A stretch of DNA of 64,000 bases from Monosporascus cannonballus (GCA_004154925.1 QJNS01000012.1:521568-585567), one strand, 5' to 3'; shown: positions 11,351-25,494, counted from the first letter of the stretch. Notes: generated by a model from the sequence alone, not told the origin. Program-made: numbers and translations.

Positions 11351-13671
11351 ATCTTGTCTTCAAGACTTTTTCCAGTAAGTTCTTTTTTTATCTGCCATTA
11401 TGTCCAGCCGAATTGTTAAGAATCGCAGGCGTATTAAATTTTTTTTAAAAAAAGTACAAGGCCTTGGTTTGTTACGTTTTTAATTCCGGTTTTAAAGTTA
11501 TGCCTTATATACCTTATTTCCGTACTAGTAACTTATGTATTATGTTGGATAATATAACGCGTTATTAGCAATATATTGTTAAAAAACCGCATTACGATAA
11601 TTCTGGTATTCCCTGTTTTTCCTTAAATAATATTAATAAAAAAACTAAAACGTTTAAAAATTAAAAAATTTTCCGCCCGTTAATACTTACGTAATATTCG
11701 TTAAGAATTATTGATAATATTTCCTCGTTTAAATAGGGCGTTATTTGGTTTAGAATGTTTTTGTACTTAATAGGATTTCTTTTGTAAAAGGGGTATAAAA
11801 TAGTTAATTAAGGTTTTTAATTTCTGAATAAATTAAAAAAAGAAAAAAACCGATTATTTACAGGTAAAACGCGATCATTTAGAATCTAAACTTCGTAATG
11901 CTTTTCCTACATAGTTTTATTTTTCAGCCCTTATTGTAAACGTAAATTAGGATACGATTATTTCTAGCGGTTCCGTCGTTGGTAATAAAAATTCCTTAAT
12001 AAATGCTGGGCGTTAATAAGGTTTTTGGCGGGTTTCTAGGTATTTTCGAAATCCAAGTGTTTCCTTTATTTGATCAAATATTAGGTAAATCTATTTTCTT
12101 TTCGCATATCGAGCATTTTTTCTATTTCGTAGCTGGTTTTATTTTTTAACTCCATATCGTCCTGTATCGTATGTACCTTAATTGTGTCTATTGTTGATTC
12201 GAGTAAGAAAATACAAAAAATTTGATGGAATTTAACTTTTGGTAAAAGGTTTAATTAGTAATTGTTTTTTGAAATTCTTTAGCGATTTTATGTAGACCGA
12301 TATATTTGAAATAGAGTTTTTTGCTAGGCTTTTTGGTTTAAATATTTTTATAACGAAATAAACCATTTCCACTGTTTGGAAGTTAATCGTTTTAACCGTT
12401 TTTCGTTATAGTATTTGCTTATTTGATTTCGTACGAATTTCAATTCTGTTTTTATCTTTTGATACAGCTATTTTAGTTATTCTGATATAAGGATAGCTTT
12501 AATGTTAATCGGACCGTCGTTACGTGCTTTTTTGTAAATTTTTAGCATAAAACCGAAATTTGCGTATGCTGGAATTATTTTGATACTTTTGTAATAGCTG
12601 GTATTATTAAGCCAGTTGCGCGACTGATAATTTTTTAACCCAGTTATTTTCTTTATAGTTAATGTAATATCGTAAGTAAATTTCCAAAGTTTAATTTGTT
12701 CGTTCTGTTTGTCCATCCGTTTAAGGTCTGAAAACGTTAAATAAGTTATATTTCAGGCCGATTAATATTATAAAACCTTGCTAAAATTTAAGTGCAAATA
12801 TTAATTGTTTATTTAAATTTATTTCTATTAATAATCCGTGTATACGAAAGATTTATTTAAAGAAAATATATGCTATTTGTTCGGCGTTTGTATCAAGATA
12901 ATATAATAAGAAATAAGAAAATTTTGTAAATCGATAGACGATTACGAAAATGCTATTAAAATATACTTCTCTAACGGGATTTTTTAACATAAGAAATTTA
13001 GTAATAAAATCGAAAATAATTAAATATTATAGTCGCTTTGCGATTAATAATAGTTATAACTTTCCGTTAGGCTTATATCGTTATGTTTTTATTTTAGCAT
13101 AAATATCGTATTATTTTATGATTTTCTGTATTATTAATTTCATTTTAAAAAACTAATAGGTTCGTTATAAGTTTTTTATGGTTGTATGGATCTCTGGATA
13201 TTTATATAGCTGATAATCGTATATTTTTCGTACTAAATTTTTCCGGTATTTCTTTAAAAGCTGTATTTTGTTTATTTTTTGATTTTCTAGAACATTATTA
13301 TTATACTGCTGGATTTCTCGGTATATATTAATAGGTGCTGCCCGAATTATCGCAATTTGTCGCGGGCGTAAATGTCCTTCTGTAATAATATCAAAAATTA
13401 TATGGCTAACTTTAACTAATTTTTTTCGAGGTTTGGTTGCTTATTCAGAGTATCGGTTCTTTTATTCTTTAAGCCTTTTTTATTGATAATAACGAAGTCG
13501 AAGTTCGTCAATTTTTTTACGTATTTCAGTTATCGGCTTATAAGTTTCTTAATTATGATAAAACGGATAAGATTTTGATAATCCGTATAAACCTTAACCT
13601 AGTACAAATTTCCCTTTAGAAAGTGCCTGAACTCTCGGAATACTATAATAATAGCCAAAAAATTTTATTTG
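11351..13671 (-). pseudogene. G1 integrase and 3' internal region
   Basis: The first of three G1 internal pieces, between G2 and G3. The best preserved part is a frame at 12477-12716 with NTSYYKSIK and AYANFGF, the conserved end of the Gypsy integrase core (family form: AYN-S-H-S-G-SPF-A-YG). The frame carries on through KARNDGPINIK into the linker after the core. Integrase would insert the cDNA into the chromosome. The piece is interrupted at 13671 by G3, and the coding sequence resumes at 25690. Confidence 0.8.
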
Positions 13672-13861
13672 TGTTACAAGCTAAAGCCTATAGAACAGCT
13701 CGGGCTTACGGAGCGAGCCGCTTAGCCCGAGCTCACCCATATGTATATAGGGAGCAGCCACCTTGCTAGTGGCTAGCTATTTCTCTCCTTTCTTCCTTAT
13801 CTTAAATATAAACCTTTATTAGGCCGTATTTCCGTTTAACTTACGTATCGTGCCCGTTATA
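13672..13861 (+). repeat. G3 5' LTR
   Basis: Starts TGTTACAAGC and ends CCCGTTATA (RIP form of CCCGTCACA). It carries a 10-bp inverted repeat AGCTCGGGCT / AGCCCGAGCT (13697-13706, 13724-13733), then a TATA-like TATGTATATA and a CT-rich initiator-like stretch near 13770-13800. Confidence 0.88.
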
Positions 13862-13929
13862 TATATTTAAGGTTATAACTTATTACAACTTTTAGGAAAT
13901 TAGGTAAAAGCGAAACGTTTCCTAAGGAT

Positions 13930-15931
13930 ACCCTGGTTACGGATAATAAGCCAAAAAATTTATAACGAGATAATTACGAAATAATATAATTAACAAAACT
14001 ATAAGCGAACTTACGGTATTAACTTTATCCGAAATTATTAAGGAAAACTTATAATATTAATTATTTATAAATATATTCCAAAAATTTAATATAAAATAGG
14101 AAAAATTTGTTAAGTTAATTTTTAACCGTAACGAAATAATAAATAATTTATTTCACCGGATAACGAAAATAAAAAAATACCTTTTTACGAAAGCGGAAAA
14201 AAAAGCTTTATAAAATAGGATTAATTTTATTAAGAACTTATGGTAAGTCCGCCGTTTAATAATGCGTTTGTAAAAGTAAATCATAAACCTATAAAATAAC
14301 TTTCGTAAAACGGGAAATAAAAAACGTTCTGTTCGTTTTTCGCCATATTCCGTACGAAAATAAAAAAAACCGGTTTATTTCCGGTTTTTCTGCAATAATT
14401 TGCTTAAGTATTATAATATTTATATTTACCGATAAATAATTATAACTTAATTATTAATTCGAAATTAAAAGATTATAAAACGATTTTAACGTCGATAATT
14501 TCTTTTTTTATATAAAAAAGCAATTTGAAAATAAATAGGCGGTATAATCCGTTAAAAATAATTATAATATATAAAGCAAAATAATAGTTAACGGTTTTAA
14601 AATTATTTATTAGATTTTAAATTCGTTAAATATAAAGGCTTAACATAACCCTTAATAATTAAAGTAGTTTCTTTATACGCCGGTATTAATACGTAATTCT
14701 GTTATACGTTAATTGCAAAAGCTATATTTTACGATAATTATAATTATGAAATATATAACGTAAAAAGGGTAATTAATTGTTTAAAATTTTGCTTAATTAT
14801 TATATAAGCAAAAAAAAACGATAACTTAATATTTTAATAAAAAAAGTAAAATAATTAATTAATAATAATACATTAGTTAAACCAATAAATCGGTTTAAAT
14901 AACAAATATTTAAAGGCATATGCTTATAATAAATATTACGTAATTAATTACGTTAATTTTTTAAATTTATAAATTAATAATAAAGTAATCGAAAAAACCG
15001 ATCTGGAGGTAATTCAAGATAAAGTTCGGATAACCAGCCTTATGCGAAATAATTTTCTAATAACGAAATAAAAGTTCGGAAACAAAAAAAAGTTATATTT
15101 CCGTTACGCCGTTACGAATTATTCGAATTAGGAATACCTTAAATATAAATCCGTAAAACGGCTTTGTCCGGTTAGAACAAAGGTTACGATAGTAAGTTTA
15201 TGGAATACTATTAATAAGGATAACGATTCGGATAACGAAAATTTTAAAAAAGTAACTCTTATTAAAAATTGTTAATAAAAAATAACGTAATAAAGAAAAA
15301 ATTATAAAAAATTAATAATAAATTAAATACATTTTTTAATATTAGACGCCTTAATTAATAATATTATATATATAAACGTTTTAATTAATAATAAATATAT
15401 TTATTATTCCGTATTGAATTAATAATTAATTTGCCGTTTAAAATTATAATGTATATTTATTATATCCCGTCGGCTAAGGTTATCGAAAAATAATAAATTT
15501 ATAATAACCGTAATCCGAAAAATTATTTATGTTAACGTAAATTTAAATAACGGCCTAAAACGAATTTGGGGATACGTAATTAAAAATTTATCTTATTTTT
15601 TATTTTAAAAAAACCTTAAATAAAATATAATAATATTATATATAAAGCGAAATAACGGTTTATCCGTTTTGCAAACGACGTTACCGCGCCCATATTACGC
15701 CAAAAAAAATAATTCGATAAAGAGCTTAAGGACCGTTTAAAAGGGCGGTTACAGAAATATAAAGAAATCCGTTTAATAACGGTTATAACCTTTGCGGCGA
15801 TAATGCGGTAAAACCGCCGTAAGAAAAACGGGATATAGTTATTCGCAATTTTTATAAAAAATATTAATAAGGTTTTAAAAGTAAAGCCGTAATTAATTTC
15901 CAAAGATATAACGGAACGTGTTTTTAAAAAA
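13930..15931 (+). pseudogene. G3 gag and protease-linker remnant
   Basis: AT-rich, stop-laden sequence that reads best in plus frames: Lys/Asn/Asp-rich gag-like material first, then a segment at about 15650-15920 with KELKDRLKGRLQKYKEI-like text in the position of the spacer before the RT. G4 interrupts it at 15931, and the frame resumes after 22382 with the start of the RT. The assignment rests mainly on position between the 5' LTR and the recognisable RT. Confidence 0.55.
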
Positions 15932-16317
15932 TGTAACGGCTAGGCGGTTTAACCAACTATTAAACCTAAGTCGTACGGGTTTATGTTGGCAGGAATATCG
16001 TGGGAATCTAAGCAATAAATATAAGAACGTATCACGTCTCGTAATACCAAAGGTACCTTGGATAACGATATTATATTACAAGCTAAAGCTATCTAAATTA
16101 TGGAATTAATAAACGTATATATTTTTCTCCTTTAGCTGGATTATTACCAATAAGTTGGTAATCCGGCTTATTGGCTTATCACCAATAAATTAATAATCCG
16201 GTTTATTGGCTTATTACCAATAAGTTAATGATCCGTTACGTAACCTAATTCACATAATTTTCTTGGCCTTTTCCGTTACGACCGTTCCTGGAGGCCGTAG
16301 CTTATTAGGTCGTAATA
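15932..16317 (-). repeat. G4 3' LTR (left)
   Basis: 386 bp against 351 bp in its partner. The difference is one extra 35-bp subrepeat (TTGGTAATCCGGCTTATTGG-type) in U3: three copies here, two at 22027-22377. Expansion or contraction of this array after or during insertion is the likely cause. It is followed inward by a polypurine tract on the minus strand. Confidence 0.88.
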
Positions 16318-16345
16318 CGATTTCCCTTTTCCCAAAATCTTATCC
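16318..16345 (-). other. G4 polypurine tract
   Basis: On the minus strand the sequence just before the 3' LTR is a purine run, GGGAAAAGGGAAATCG. This is the usual primer site for plus-strand DNA synthesis in LTR retrotransposons. The same motif in slightly different form (CGATCTCCCTTTTCCCC on the plus strand) lies at 4718-4734 beside the G1 LTR. Confidence 0.6.
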
Positions 16346-19300
16346 CCAAGATTTCTTTTTTCCCGGTAAGTTTTTTCCACATACCTTTAACATATCTTCC
16401 GGTATGTCCAAACGTCGTTTTCGCAAATCCGAATAACGATTTACTTTGGCTAATTTAATTGAATTCGAAAATTTTGACGCGATGCCTTATTTTTTTTGTT
16501 TTGCTCGGCAACTTAATTACCAAATAATGGATGGGGTTTTTCGTTGTAAAAAATATGTCCGTCGAGGTCGTTCGTATAACGGGATAAAAATTCTTATTTC
16601 TATAATTAATCGCCATATTGCGGAATCAAAAAAATTTAAAAAAAAAAGGAGCTAACGGCCGAAAAATCTTTGTCCGAAGTTCTTACGCATTTTTTTCGCA
16701 TACGTTATTAACGTTAATATTATCAATTTTAAAATACGAAATTTGTTAATCGTATCCTTTAATTTTTGGACGATTTTAACGACTTTGTATAATTGGAATC
16801 GGAATCCGTAATTAAGGTTCAGACCTTAGGAAAGGTGGACGTTATTAATTGGAATACGGTGGACCAAGGGCTTCTTTTCGTGGATCTCGTGGACTGGGAT
16901 GTTATTATTTCGGGTGGTTCCGCCGTTGCTAATAAAAGTTTTTTAACAGGCGCTGGGCGCCAATAAGATTTTTGGTAAGTTCCCAGGTATTTTCGGAATC
17001 TAGGTGTTTTTTCCACTTAATTAGGTATTAGGTAAATCCGTTTTATTTTCGCATATCAAAAACTTTTTTTATTTCGTATACTTATTCGTTTTTTATTTTT
17101 ATATTGTTTTATATTATATATACCTCAATTGTATTTGTTATTAATTCCAATAAGGAAACATAAAAAATTAGGTAAAATTTAACTTTTAATAAAAATTCCA
17201 ATTAATAATTATTTTTTAAGATTTTCTTAATGATTTTATATGAACCGATATATTTAAAATCGAATTTTTTGTTAAATTATTTTATTTAAATGTTTTTTGT
17301 AATAAAAAAACCATTTCCCCTTTTTTAAAAATTAATCCCTTTAATTTTTTCTAGTTGTAATATTTATTTATTTAATTTCGTACGAATTCCGATTTTGTTT
17401 TTATTTTTCGATATAATTATCGTAATTATTTTAACGTAAAAATTATTTTAATATTAATTAAACCGTTATCGCGCGTTTTTTTGTAAATTTCTGGAATAAA
17501 ACCAAAATTTATATTTGCAAATATTATCTTAATATTTTCGTAATAATTAATATTATAAGTTAGCTAAATAATCAGTAACTTTTTTAACCTAATTATTTTA
17601 TTCGTAATTAATATAATATCGTAAGTAAATTTTTAAAGTTTAATTTATTGGTTTTATTTATTTATTCGTTTAAGGTTTAAATACGTTAAATAACTTATAA
17701 TTTAGGCCGATTTATATTATAAGGCCTTATTAAAACTTAAATACAAATATTAATTTTTTATTTGATATAATTTTTATTAATAATCCGTATATATTAAAAA
17801 TATATTTAAAGAAAATATATGCCAATTATTCGGCGTTTATGTCCTTATAATATGATAAAAAAATAAAAAGTTTTCGTAAATCGATCGACGATTACGAAAA
17901 TATTATCGTAATATATTTTTATAACTGGATTTTTTAACATAGGAAATTTAATAATAAAGTCGAATATAACTAAATATTATGATCGTTTTGCGATTAATAA
18001 TAGCTGTAATTTTCCGTATAGCTTGTGTCGTCGAGCTTTTGCTTTGGCGTAAATATTATATTGCCGTATGATTTTCTATACCGCTAATTTTATTTTAAGA
18101 AAAAAATATATACGTTAAAATCGCTTTAAAGTTTTGTAAATCCCTAAATATCTATGTAATTAATATTCGTATATTTTTCGTATTAAATTTTTTGGGTATT
18201 TTTCCGGCATTTATATCTTATCCGTTTTTTGGTTTTCTGGAAAATTATTATTATATTGCTGGATTTTCTGGTATATGTCGGAAAGTACTGCCCGAATCGT
18301 CATAATCTGTCGTAAACGTAAATATTCTTTTATAATGGTATTAAAAATTATATAATTAATTTTAATTAATTTTTTTTAAAGTTTAATCGCTTATTTAAAG
18401 CATTTGCTTTGCCGTTTTTTAATTTTTTTCTTATGGATAATAACGAAATCGAAATTCGCTAATTCTTTTACGTATTTTAATTATTATCCTATAAGTTCCC
18501 TAATTATGGTAAATCAAATAAGATTTTAATAATCCGTATAAATTTTAATCTGGTATAAGTTTCTTTTTAGGAAGTGCTTAAATTTCCAAAATGCCATAAT
18601 AATAACCATAAATTTTTTATCTGGAATACTGTAATTAAGTTCGGCTCTTTTTAATTTATACGAAAAAAATATAATAAGGTATAATTTGTCTTAATTATTT
18701 CGTTATTTGATTATTACACTTAATACGTAATCCGAAATATCGGTTTTTAGCTTAACGGGGTAATTTAGATCGTACATAATTAGTACTGGTTTATTGGTAA
18801 TTATATCCTTAATATCCTGAAATGCTTTTTTTATATCTGGCGTTTATTTAAATTTCTTTTTTTTCGTAAAACTTATTAAAAATATAATTATTTTACTAAA
18901 GTTTCGAATAAATTTCTTATAATAATTAGCGAATCTAAGAAATACTTAGACCTCCTTAATTATCGTTAAAGTTTGCTATTTTATAATTACAGTAATTTTC
19001 TTAAGGTTTATCTTAATATATTTTAAGGTAATAATATATCCTAAATATTCCATTTTTTATGTATGGAATTAATTTTTTTTTGCGTTAATAAATAACTTTA
19101 CGTCCTATAAAGCTTAAAGAACTTTATAAACGTATTTTGTATATATTTTTTTGGTTTTTGAAAAAATAAGAATATCGTCGAAATAGCATATTACGAAAAT
19201 ATCGAGGTATTTTCGTAATACATAATTTATCATCCGCTAAAAAGTTATTAATATATTTATAAATCTTATTAATATAACCAAATATTTAAATAATCCGTAT

Positions 19301-22026
19301 TTCGTCCTAAAAGTTATTTTTTATTTATATCCTTTCTTAATCCTAATAAGGTTATATTTATTTTTAAAATCGAATATTATAAATTATTTAGTTTTATGAA
19401 ATCGGTTTTTTATTTCCGTAATTAAAGGTAATAATATTCGATTTTTAATAATAATATCGTTTAATTATTAATAATTAACTATAAGTCACAATTACTTATT
19501 TTTTTTAGGTACGAAGAATATAAGGTATTCTGCCGGTAACTTCGAAAGTTAAATTTATTTTTTTATAACTGATTTTCCAGGTATTTTTTAAAAATACGTA
19601 GTTTATTTCCGTTAAGGTTTTAAATGGGGTAAAACTTTGTTGAAAATCTCTCCTTAAGGATTATCTTATAATTTTATTCGTTATGTTTTAATAATTTTAT
19701 ATTAAGCTCCTTTTTGAAAAATTGTTTATATTTATAATATTATAATAACATATTAATTAGATTTTTTAATTCCTTAGGCTGTTATTTTCATTTTAGATCG
19801 TTATTTAATTATTTAAGTTTCGTTTTAATAATAATAACGATATGTCGTATTTTTCTTTAATATCCGTTTTTTTATGTTTTGTTCCTTTAGGTAATAAGGT
19901 ATTTGTTATATTCTTATACTTACATTTGTCGTTATTATCGATCGAATATTAAGATCTTAATTTTTTTTATTTATTAATAAGGAATAAAATAAATTTTACT
20001 TGGCCAATTTTTCCGGTAATCAAAATTTTGTATTAACGTATTTATGGTAATCCTAAGATTATATCGTAATTCTTAAGTGGAATGATGTTAAAATTAACCG
20101 TTTAGTATTATCTTTTGATAAAAATTTCGAAATAATTAATTTTATATGCGATTTTTCCGTTATCGTAAGCAAATTCCTAATTTTCGGCATTTGTCATTAT
20201 ATAAGGTTTTAACTTATATCTCTATAGTAATCTAAATTTATTAGCCATATTTGGTGCAATATAATTTCCGCCTAAAGCTCCGTAATTTACTATTGCGGTA
20301 TACCAGTACGTTCCGATTCGTATTTTTAAGGTAATAAGGTCGTTAACGTTTTTTATCGTTACGTTTAAAGTTTTTTTTAAAAGTTTTTTTTAATTCCTTT
20401 GGGTTTCGTCATTTTGCGGCTTTTTTATGGTAACTTTTTTTTAATTCCTATTTAAATTTATCGAACCTTATTTATGTTTTTTCGTTTAGCGCGTTAAGTT
20501 GCTGTATTTATCGTTATTATCGGCGTACTGTTCTTTCGAACCGTATTAGTTATTTCTGGTTTTTTTGCAATTTCTTTTTTTATTAAGTAAATTATTTTCT
20601 TATATTTACGATTATATTTTATTGTATGTTATTTTGACTGTCGTTCCAGAAATCTCCTGTAAATTAACGTGTTTTTCCTTAATGGCCTTTTTTCGTAAAG
20701 ATTTGTAGTAAATATTAGCTGAAAATAAAGGTCCGTAATAACTTTTTAATAATGCTTTTTTACTGTACGCTGGATTAATTCCTTTTCCGTTTGGTGGTTG
20801 TATTATCCATAGTAATAAAAGGGGCTTTTTTATAGGTATTATTTTTTAAGCCAACTTTTTGTTTCGGCCAGTTATTAAATATTTTCTGAGGTTATGGTTC
20901 GAAATTATCGATATTATTATTTATTATTTTTGTTATGCCCGGTACGATTTAAAAAATCGAATCTCTTATAATATATATAGGTAATTCGTACGTAAATATA
21001 TTATTTTTATTTTTCGTAATCGGGATATTTTCGTTATCGGCAGTATATGGCGTATATTTTGTTATGTCGATCGGGTATTCCGGGACAGATTTTTTTGTCT
21101 AACTTTAATATTCGTATAATTATTTTTATAATGCTTTTTGCTGTGTTCGTGTTATTTATTAAGCCAGTTTTTTGGTTTTTCGTATTCCTTATCGGATTTC
21201 TTATCGTAATAATCTTTGTTGGACCTTTTACTTAGGGCTTAATGCGTATTTGGTTTGGATTATGTTAATGGCTTTGTTATCGTTTTTTTGGTTATTCCTA
21301 AATTGTTTTTCCGGTATAGGGGTCCAGTTATCCTATCGTAGTTTTTTGGGTTTTTTATATTTGTAGGCCTTATGTCCCATTTTGCCATAGTTAAAATATT
21401 TAATCCGGCTCTAATTTTATCTGTGGGTAACGCCAAGTTCCATAGGTCTTAAATTTCATTATTTTTTTATTTTGCCTTAACCGCGAAATTTTTAAAGGTT
21501 ATAGCGTATTTGGACGCAGATTTTTTTATTGGAATTATAGGAATTATTAAGCCGTTAATCGTTTTTTATCCGGATTACCGAAATTATCGCGTTTTTTGTT
21601 TTCGAAATTGGTATAAATTAAAAAGATTTCGTTAATAAAATTTTTTTTATCTGCCTTTTTTACTTTTAGGAAGTTTTTTATAATAAGTTTAAATTAATTA
21701 ATTGCGGTTTTTATTAGGTATATTCTTATTATTAGGACCATATCCGCTGGGTTATTCAGATTTAAGAAGCGGAGGTAAATTTGTGCCTAAATTAAAAAGG
21801 TTTAAAGGTTGCTTTTTTTATCGTAAGGTTTTGGTTTTTTTGGCTTCATGCGAATAAGAGAGGGTTGGGTAAGTAACGTAGCCCTAAGTTGTCGGATTTC
21901 TTTCTCCAGCTTCCGAATTCGAGCTTAAAGCTGCTGAATAAGAGTTTCCTAAATGCTAGTCGATATCTTAATAGTATTAAGTATTGTTTAAAGTCTAACG
22001 GTATTATTAAATAAAAATTTGTAACG
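16346..22026 (-). pseudogene. G4 gag-pol remnant
   Basis: Read from right to left. Gag starts near 21970 with a coiled-coil-like ARIRKLEKEIRQL stretch and then KPKKPKPYD, the N-terminal landmark of this gag type. The zinc knuckle near 21360-21400 reads YFNYGKMGHKAYKYK, again with Cys turned to Tyr. RT carries YFDD at 19174-19185 and FLRFANYYRKFIRNF near 18894-18945. RNase H and integrase follow to about 17000. Stops at former Trp and Gln codons fit RIP. Dead, but the best uninterrupted reference copy of the family here. Confidence 0.82.
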
Positions 22027-22377
22027 TATAACGGCTAGGCTGTTTAACTAATTATTAAACCTAAGTCGTACGGGTTTATATTGGCAAAAGTATTATGGGA
22101 ATCTGAGTAATGGATATAAGAACATATTACGTCTGGTAATATTAAGGGTGTTTTGGGTAACGATGTTATATTGCAAACTGAAGTTATTTAAATTATGGAA
22201 TTAATAAATATATATATTCTTTTCTTTTAGCTGGTTTATTACCAATAAGTTGGTAATCCGGCTTACTGGCTTATCACCAGTGAGTTGGTGATCCGTCACG
22301 TGACCTGATCCACATAATTTTTTTGGCCTTTTCCGTTGCGACCGTTCCTGGAGGCCGTGGCTTGTCAGGTCGTAACA
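22027..22377 (-). repeat. G4 5' LTR (right)
   Basis: Starts TATAACGGCTAGG (RIP form of TGTAACGGC) and ends GGTCGTAACA. The part from 22240 to 22377 is nearly free of RIP, in contrast to the left LTR. Confidence 0.88.
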
Positions 22378-22382
22378 AAAAA

Positions 22383-25300
22383 GTACGGGAATTCCGAAAC
22401 CTTTTTATAAACGATAAAAATTCGTTATTATTATTTTATTATAATAATGATAACGTAACGATAAATTTAAAAATAAATACTTTGAGTTAGGAAAAAAAAT
22501 TTATAAGGATTTTTATATAGGATATTAAAAAAATTGTTAATCCTATATAAAACATTTTTTGATTTATTCGATAATAATTAAATTCGGATTAATAGCTTTT
22601 CCGTAAGTACCCCGATATTATTCGTAAAAAAACTTAATAGGGGTTTACGGTTTTGCATAAATTATAAAGAATTAAATAAAATTATAAAATAAAATCGTTG
22701 CCTTTTTCCGTTAATAACAGAAATGTTACGAACCTTATTATAAGCCCGGTAATTTACGAAATTTAACGTTCGAACGGCCTTTTACCGGCTACGTATCTGT
22801 TAAGGAAATAAATGAAAAATTGCGTTCCATATACGTTTCGGGTTTTTCGAATAGTTAATATACTTATTTGGCCTTAACGGTATACCGGTTACTTTTTAAC
22901 GTTATATTAATACTATATTAAAACGTTATTTTAATAATTTTTATTTTGCGTATATAAATAATATATTAATTTATTCGTCCGGTTTTCGAAACGACCATAT
23001 AACTAAAGTTAAATTGGTATTTTGCCGTTTAGCAAAAATAAAACTAAAGCTGGATTCGGATAAATATAAATTCGTAATCCAGGAAATAAAATATTTAAAA
23101 TTTATTATCGAAAAAAGAATAAGTTTAAAAATTAATCATAAAAAGATAATTGTTATTCGGAAATAAAAGGCCTTTATTAACGTAAAAAAGGTTAAGAACT
23201 TTATCGGATTCGTTAATTTTTATCGAATTTTTATAAAAGATTTTAATAAAATAACGGTTTCCTTTTTACGATTAATTAAAAAAATCCTTTTCCGTTCGAA
23301 AAACAAAACATAATAGGCCTTTAATCAAATTAAAAAAATTTTCATTATAACGCTTATTTTTACGTATTAAAATCCCGAAAAAGAAACGGTAACAAAAGCA
23401 AATTATTCCGGCTGGATAATTAGAAAATATTTATTTTAATTTGATTTATTAAGGCGTTTATAAATAATTACGTATTTTTTAAAAAATATTATTGCTAATT
23501 AAGTATAATTACGAAATATACGATAAGGAATTATTAATTATTATTAAAACGTTAACGGAATAAAAAAAGCTTTAGAAATTAGCTAGCGTTTTTATAATTT
23601 TAATACATTATATAAATATTTAATATTTTATAAATATTTACAAATTTATTAAAAGGTAAATATAAGTTAATTTGTTATCCGCTTTTATTTTCGTATTTAA
23701 ATATTACTTTAACACATTAATAAGTAATCCGATATTATATTTCGCAAATTATAAAATATATTTTACTGCGAAAAAAATGTTAAACTTGAAAATAAATAAT
23801 TTGGTTAATTAAGAAAAAAGTAATTATTTAACGAATTAACGCGGATTTAAAATGTTTTAATGGCCGTAATTTACTTAAAGTAAAATAATAATAAACGACC
23901 GGTTATACCCTTTAATAAGAAAGTATTTTTCGAAAAAAACCTTTAAGAAATATAAGATTTAAAAATTATTAAAAATAAAATTTTAAATATGGCATATACC
24001 GCCGTAACCCAAAAGTTACGTAATTTCCTCCTAGTTATAAACGTAATAAAAGTTTTTATAATAAAATGCTTTTTTAACCCTAAAGGTTTTTAATAATTTA
24101 AAAAATATATTTAGGTCTTTATTTAAAAGTTATTTCCGATATTATTAATTTAATGGATATATAATTTTTATATTACCGGCTATTTAAAAAAATGTTACGT
24201 TAATAATATTAATTTATAATTATTATTAGCCGGGATATATTTAGGATATACGTTATTTTTGCCGTAATTACGATATATGTAACAGGTTATACATAAAAAA
24301 AACGAAAAAAAAGTTAATATGGCCTTTACTTATTCCAAATTAATTTTATTTAAATCTTTCTATAAATTTTATGGTTAATTTATTGGTAAGGCAAAAAAAG
24401 GACCCCCGTTTTTTATAATATTTTACGATCGCTTAACGAAAACGGTTATTGTAAAGCCGATATCTAATATAAATGCGGAAACGTACATTTAACATTTTAT
24501 TACTTATTATTAAAAATATTATAACTTTCCCAAAAAATTAATCTTTAATAAAAAAATAATTAGATAAATAAATTTTGGTTTAATTTATGCAACATATTAA
24601 ATATATAATAATAATTTAATATATTTTTTTATTTTTAAACAGACCGAATTACGAAATAAGTTAATCAAAATATTTTGGCATATTTCCGTTATTTATTAGT
24701 TATATATAATATAATTAAGCTAAGCTTTTACCGATAACATAATTAGTTTTTAATAATAGGAATTTTTCGTTAAAAATTAACATTTTTTTTAATTTACGTA
24801 TATAATATAAAATTTTTTAACGAAATACGGATAACCCTTTAATTAATCCTTAAAATAAAAAAGCTATTAATTTTGTTAAAAGGTTACAAAACATATAAAG
24901 TTTGTATAAATTTTATAATGTCGATTTAAACCCGGATAAAATACTTAATTAATATTTTTAAAAAATAAATATTACGTTTCAAAATAAAGGACTTAATATG
25001 GTTAAATTTAAAAAACGTAATTATTCCGTAATTATTCAAAAAGGTATTTTAAATATACGTTAAATATAGGATTACCCTAATTACGCCGTATAATACCGTG
25101 AAATTAAACTTACCGTTAAAAATATACCCGAAATTCGATATAAAATTTTTAAAGTTAATAATAAAAAATACATTATTTAATTAAATCCTAAATAATAATT
25201 AACCGTTATTTATATTATTAGAAAAAAAAGGAATACGAATATATAATAAAATATATATTAAGGGCTGAAAAAAGCGCGTAAACCATAATCGCCAAAAAAG

Positions 25301-25490
25301 CTATTTGTAAAATAGGTAAAATACGCCGAACTGATATAAGAATTACGTAATAATTTCGAAAAGTTATTCGAAAACGGAAACGGGATTAACAAAAACGTAA
25401 AGGTACGAATAAGGATAAAAGTAAAAAGGTATAAGCAAAGCCGCCGCCGCCTTAACGTAATTTCGTTATTCCTTAAGGGCGAAAAAAAAG
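22383..25490 (+). pseudogene. G3 pol remnant (RT, RNase H, integrase)
   Basis: The RT start is clear: PILFVKK, then GLRFCINYKELNKII at about 22603-22680. The catalytic box reads AYINNILIYS with YINN at 22951-22962, so both Asp of YxDD have become Asn (GAY to AAY). VKNFIGFVNFYRIFIKDF follows near 23190-23245. The integrase core begins with YDRLTKTVIVKPIS near 24430. The end is basic, with a polypurine stretch right before the 3' LTR. Internal stops are numerous. Confidence 0.82.
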
Positions 25491-25494
25491 GTGA

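Larger units (their letters stand above)
15932..22377 (-). mobile_element. Gypsy LTR retrotransposon G4, nested in G3
   Basis: An uninterrupted 6.45-kb copy of the G1/G2 family with LTRs at 15932-16317 and 22027-22377, flanked by AAAAA (15927-15931 and 22378-22382; low complexity, so weaker evidence than the others). The gag-pol lies on the minus strand. It is the deepest insertion (G1 > G3 > G4) and therefore one of the youngest. It is still full of stops, though the RT YFDD box is intact. Confidence 0.9.

Noticed and set aside
15616..15903. 95-codon minus-strand frame
   Set aside because: It lies antisense to the G3 gag/protease-linker region; the plus strand gives the more plausible reading.
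15932..16317. CRISPR-like spaced repeats
   Set aside because: The 35-bp repeats are contiguous LTR subrepeats without unique spacers, in a eukaryote.
21047..21366. Two hydrophobic plus-strand frames resembling membrane proteins
   Set aside because: They are the reverse of G4 gag near the zinc knuckle; the hydrophobic look comes from Lys/Asn codons read backwards.
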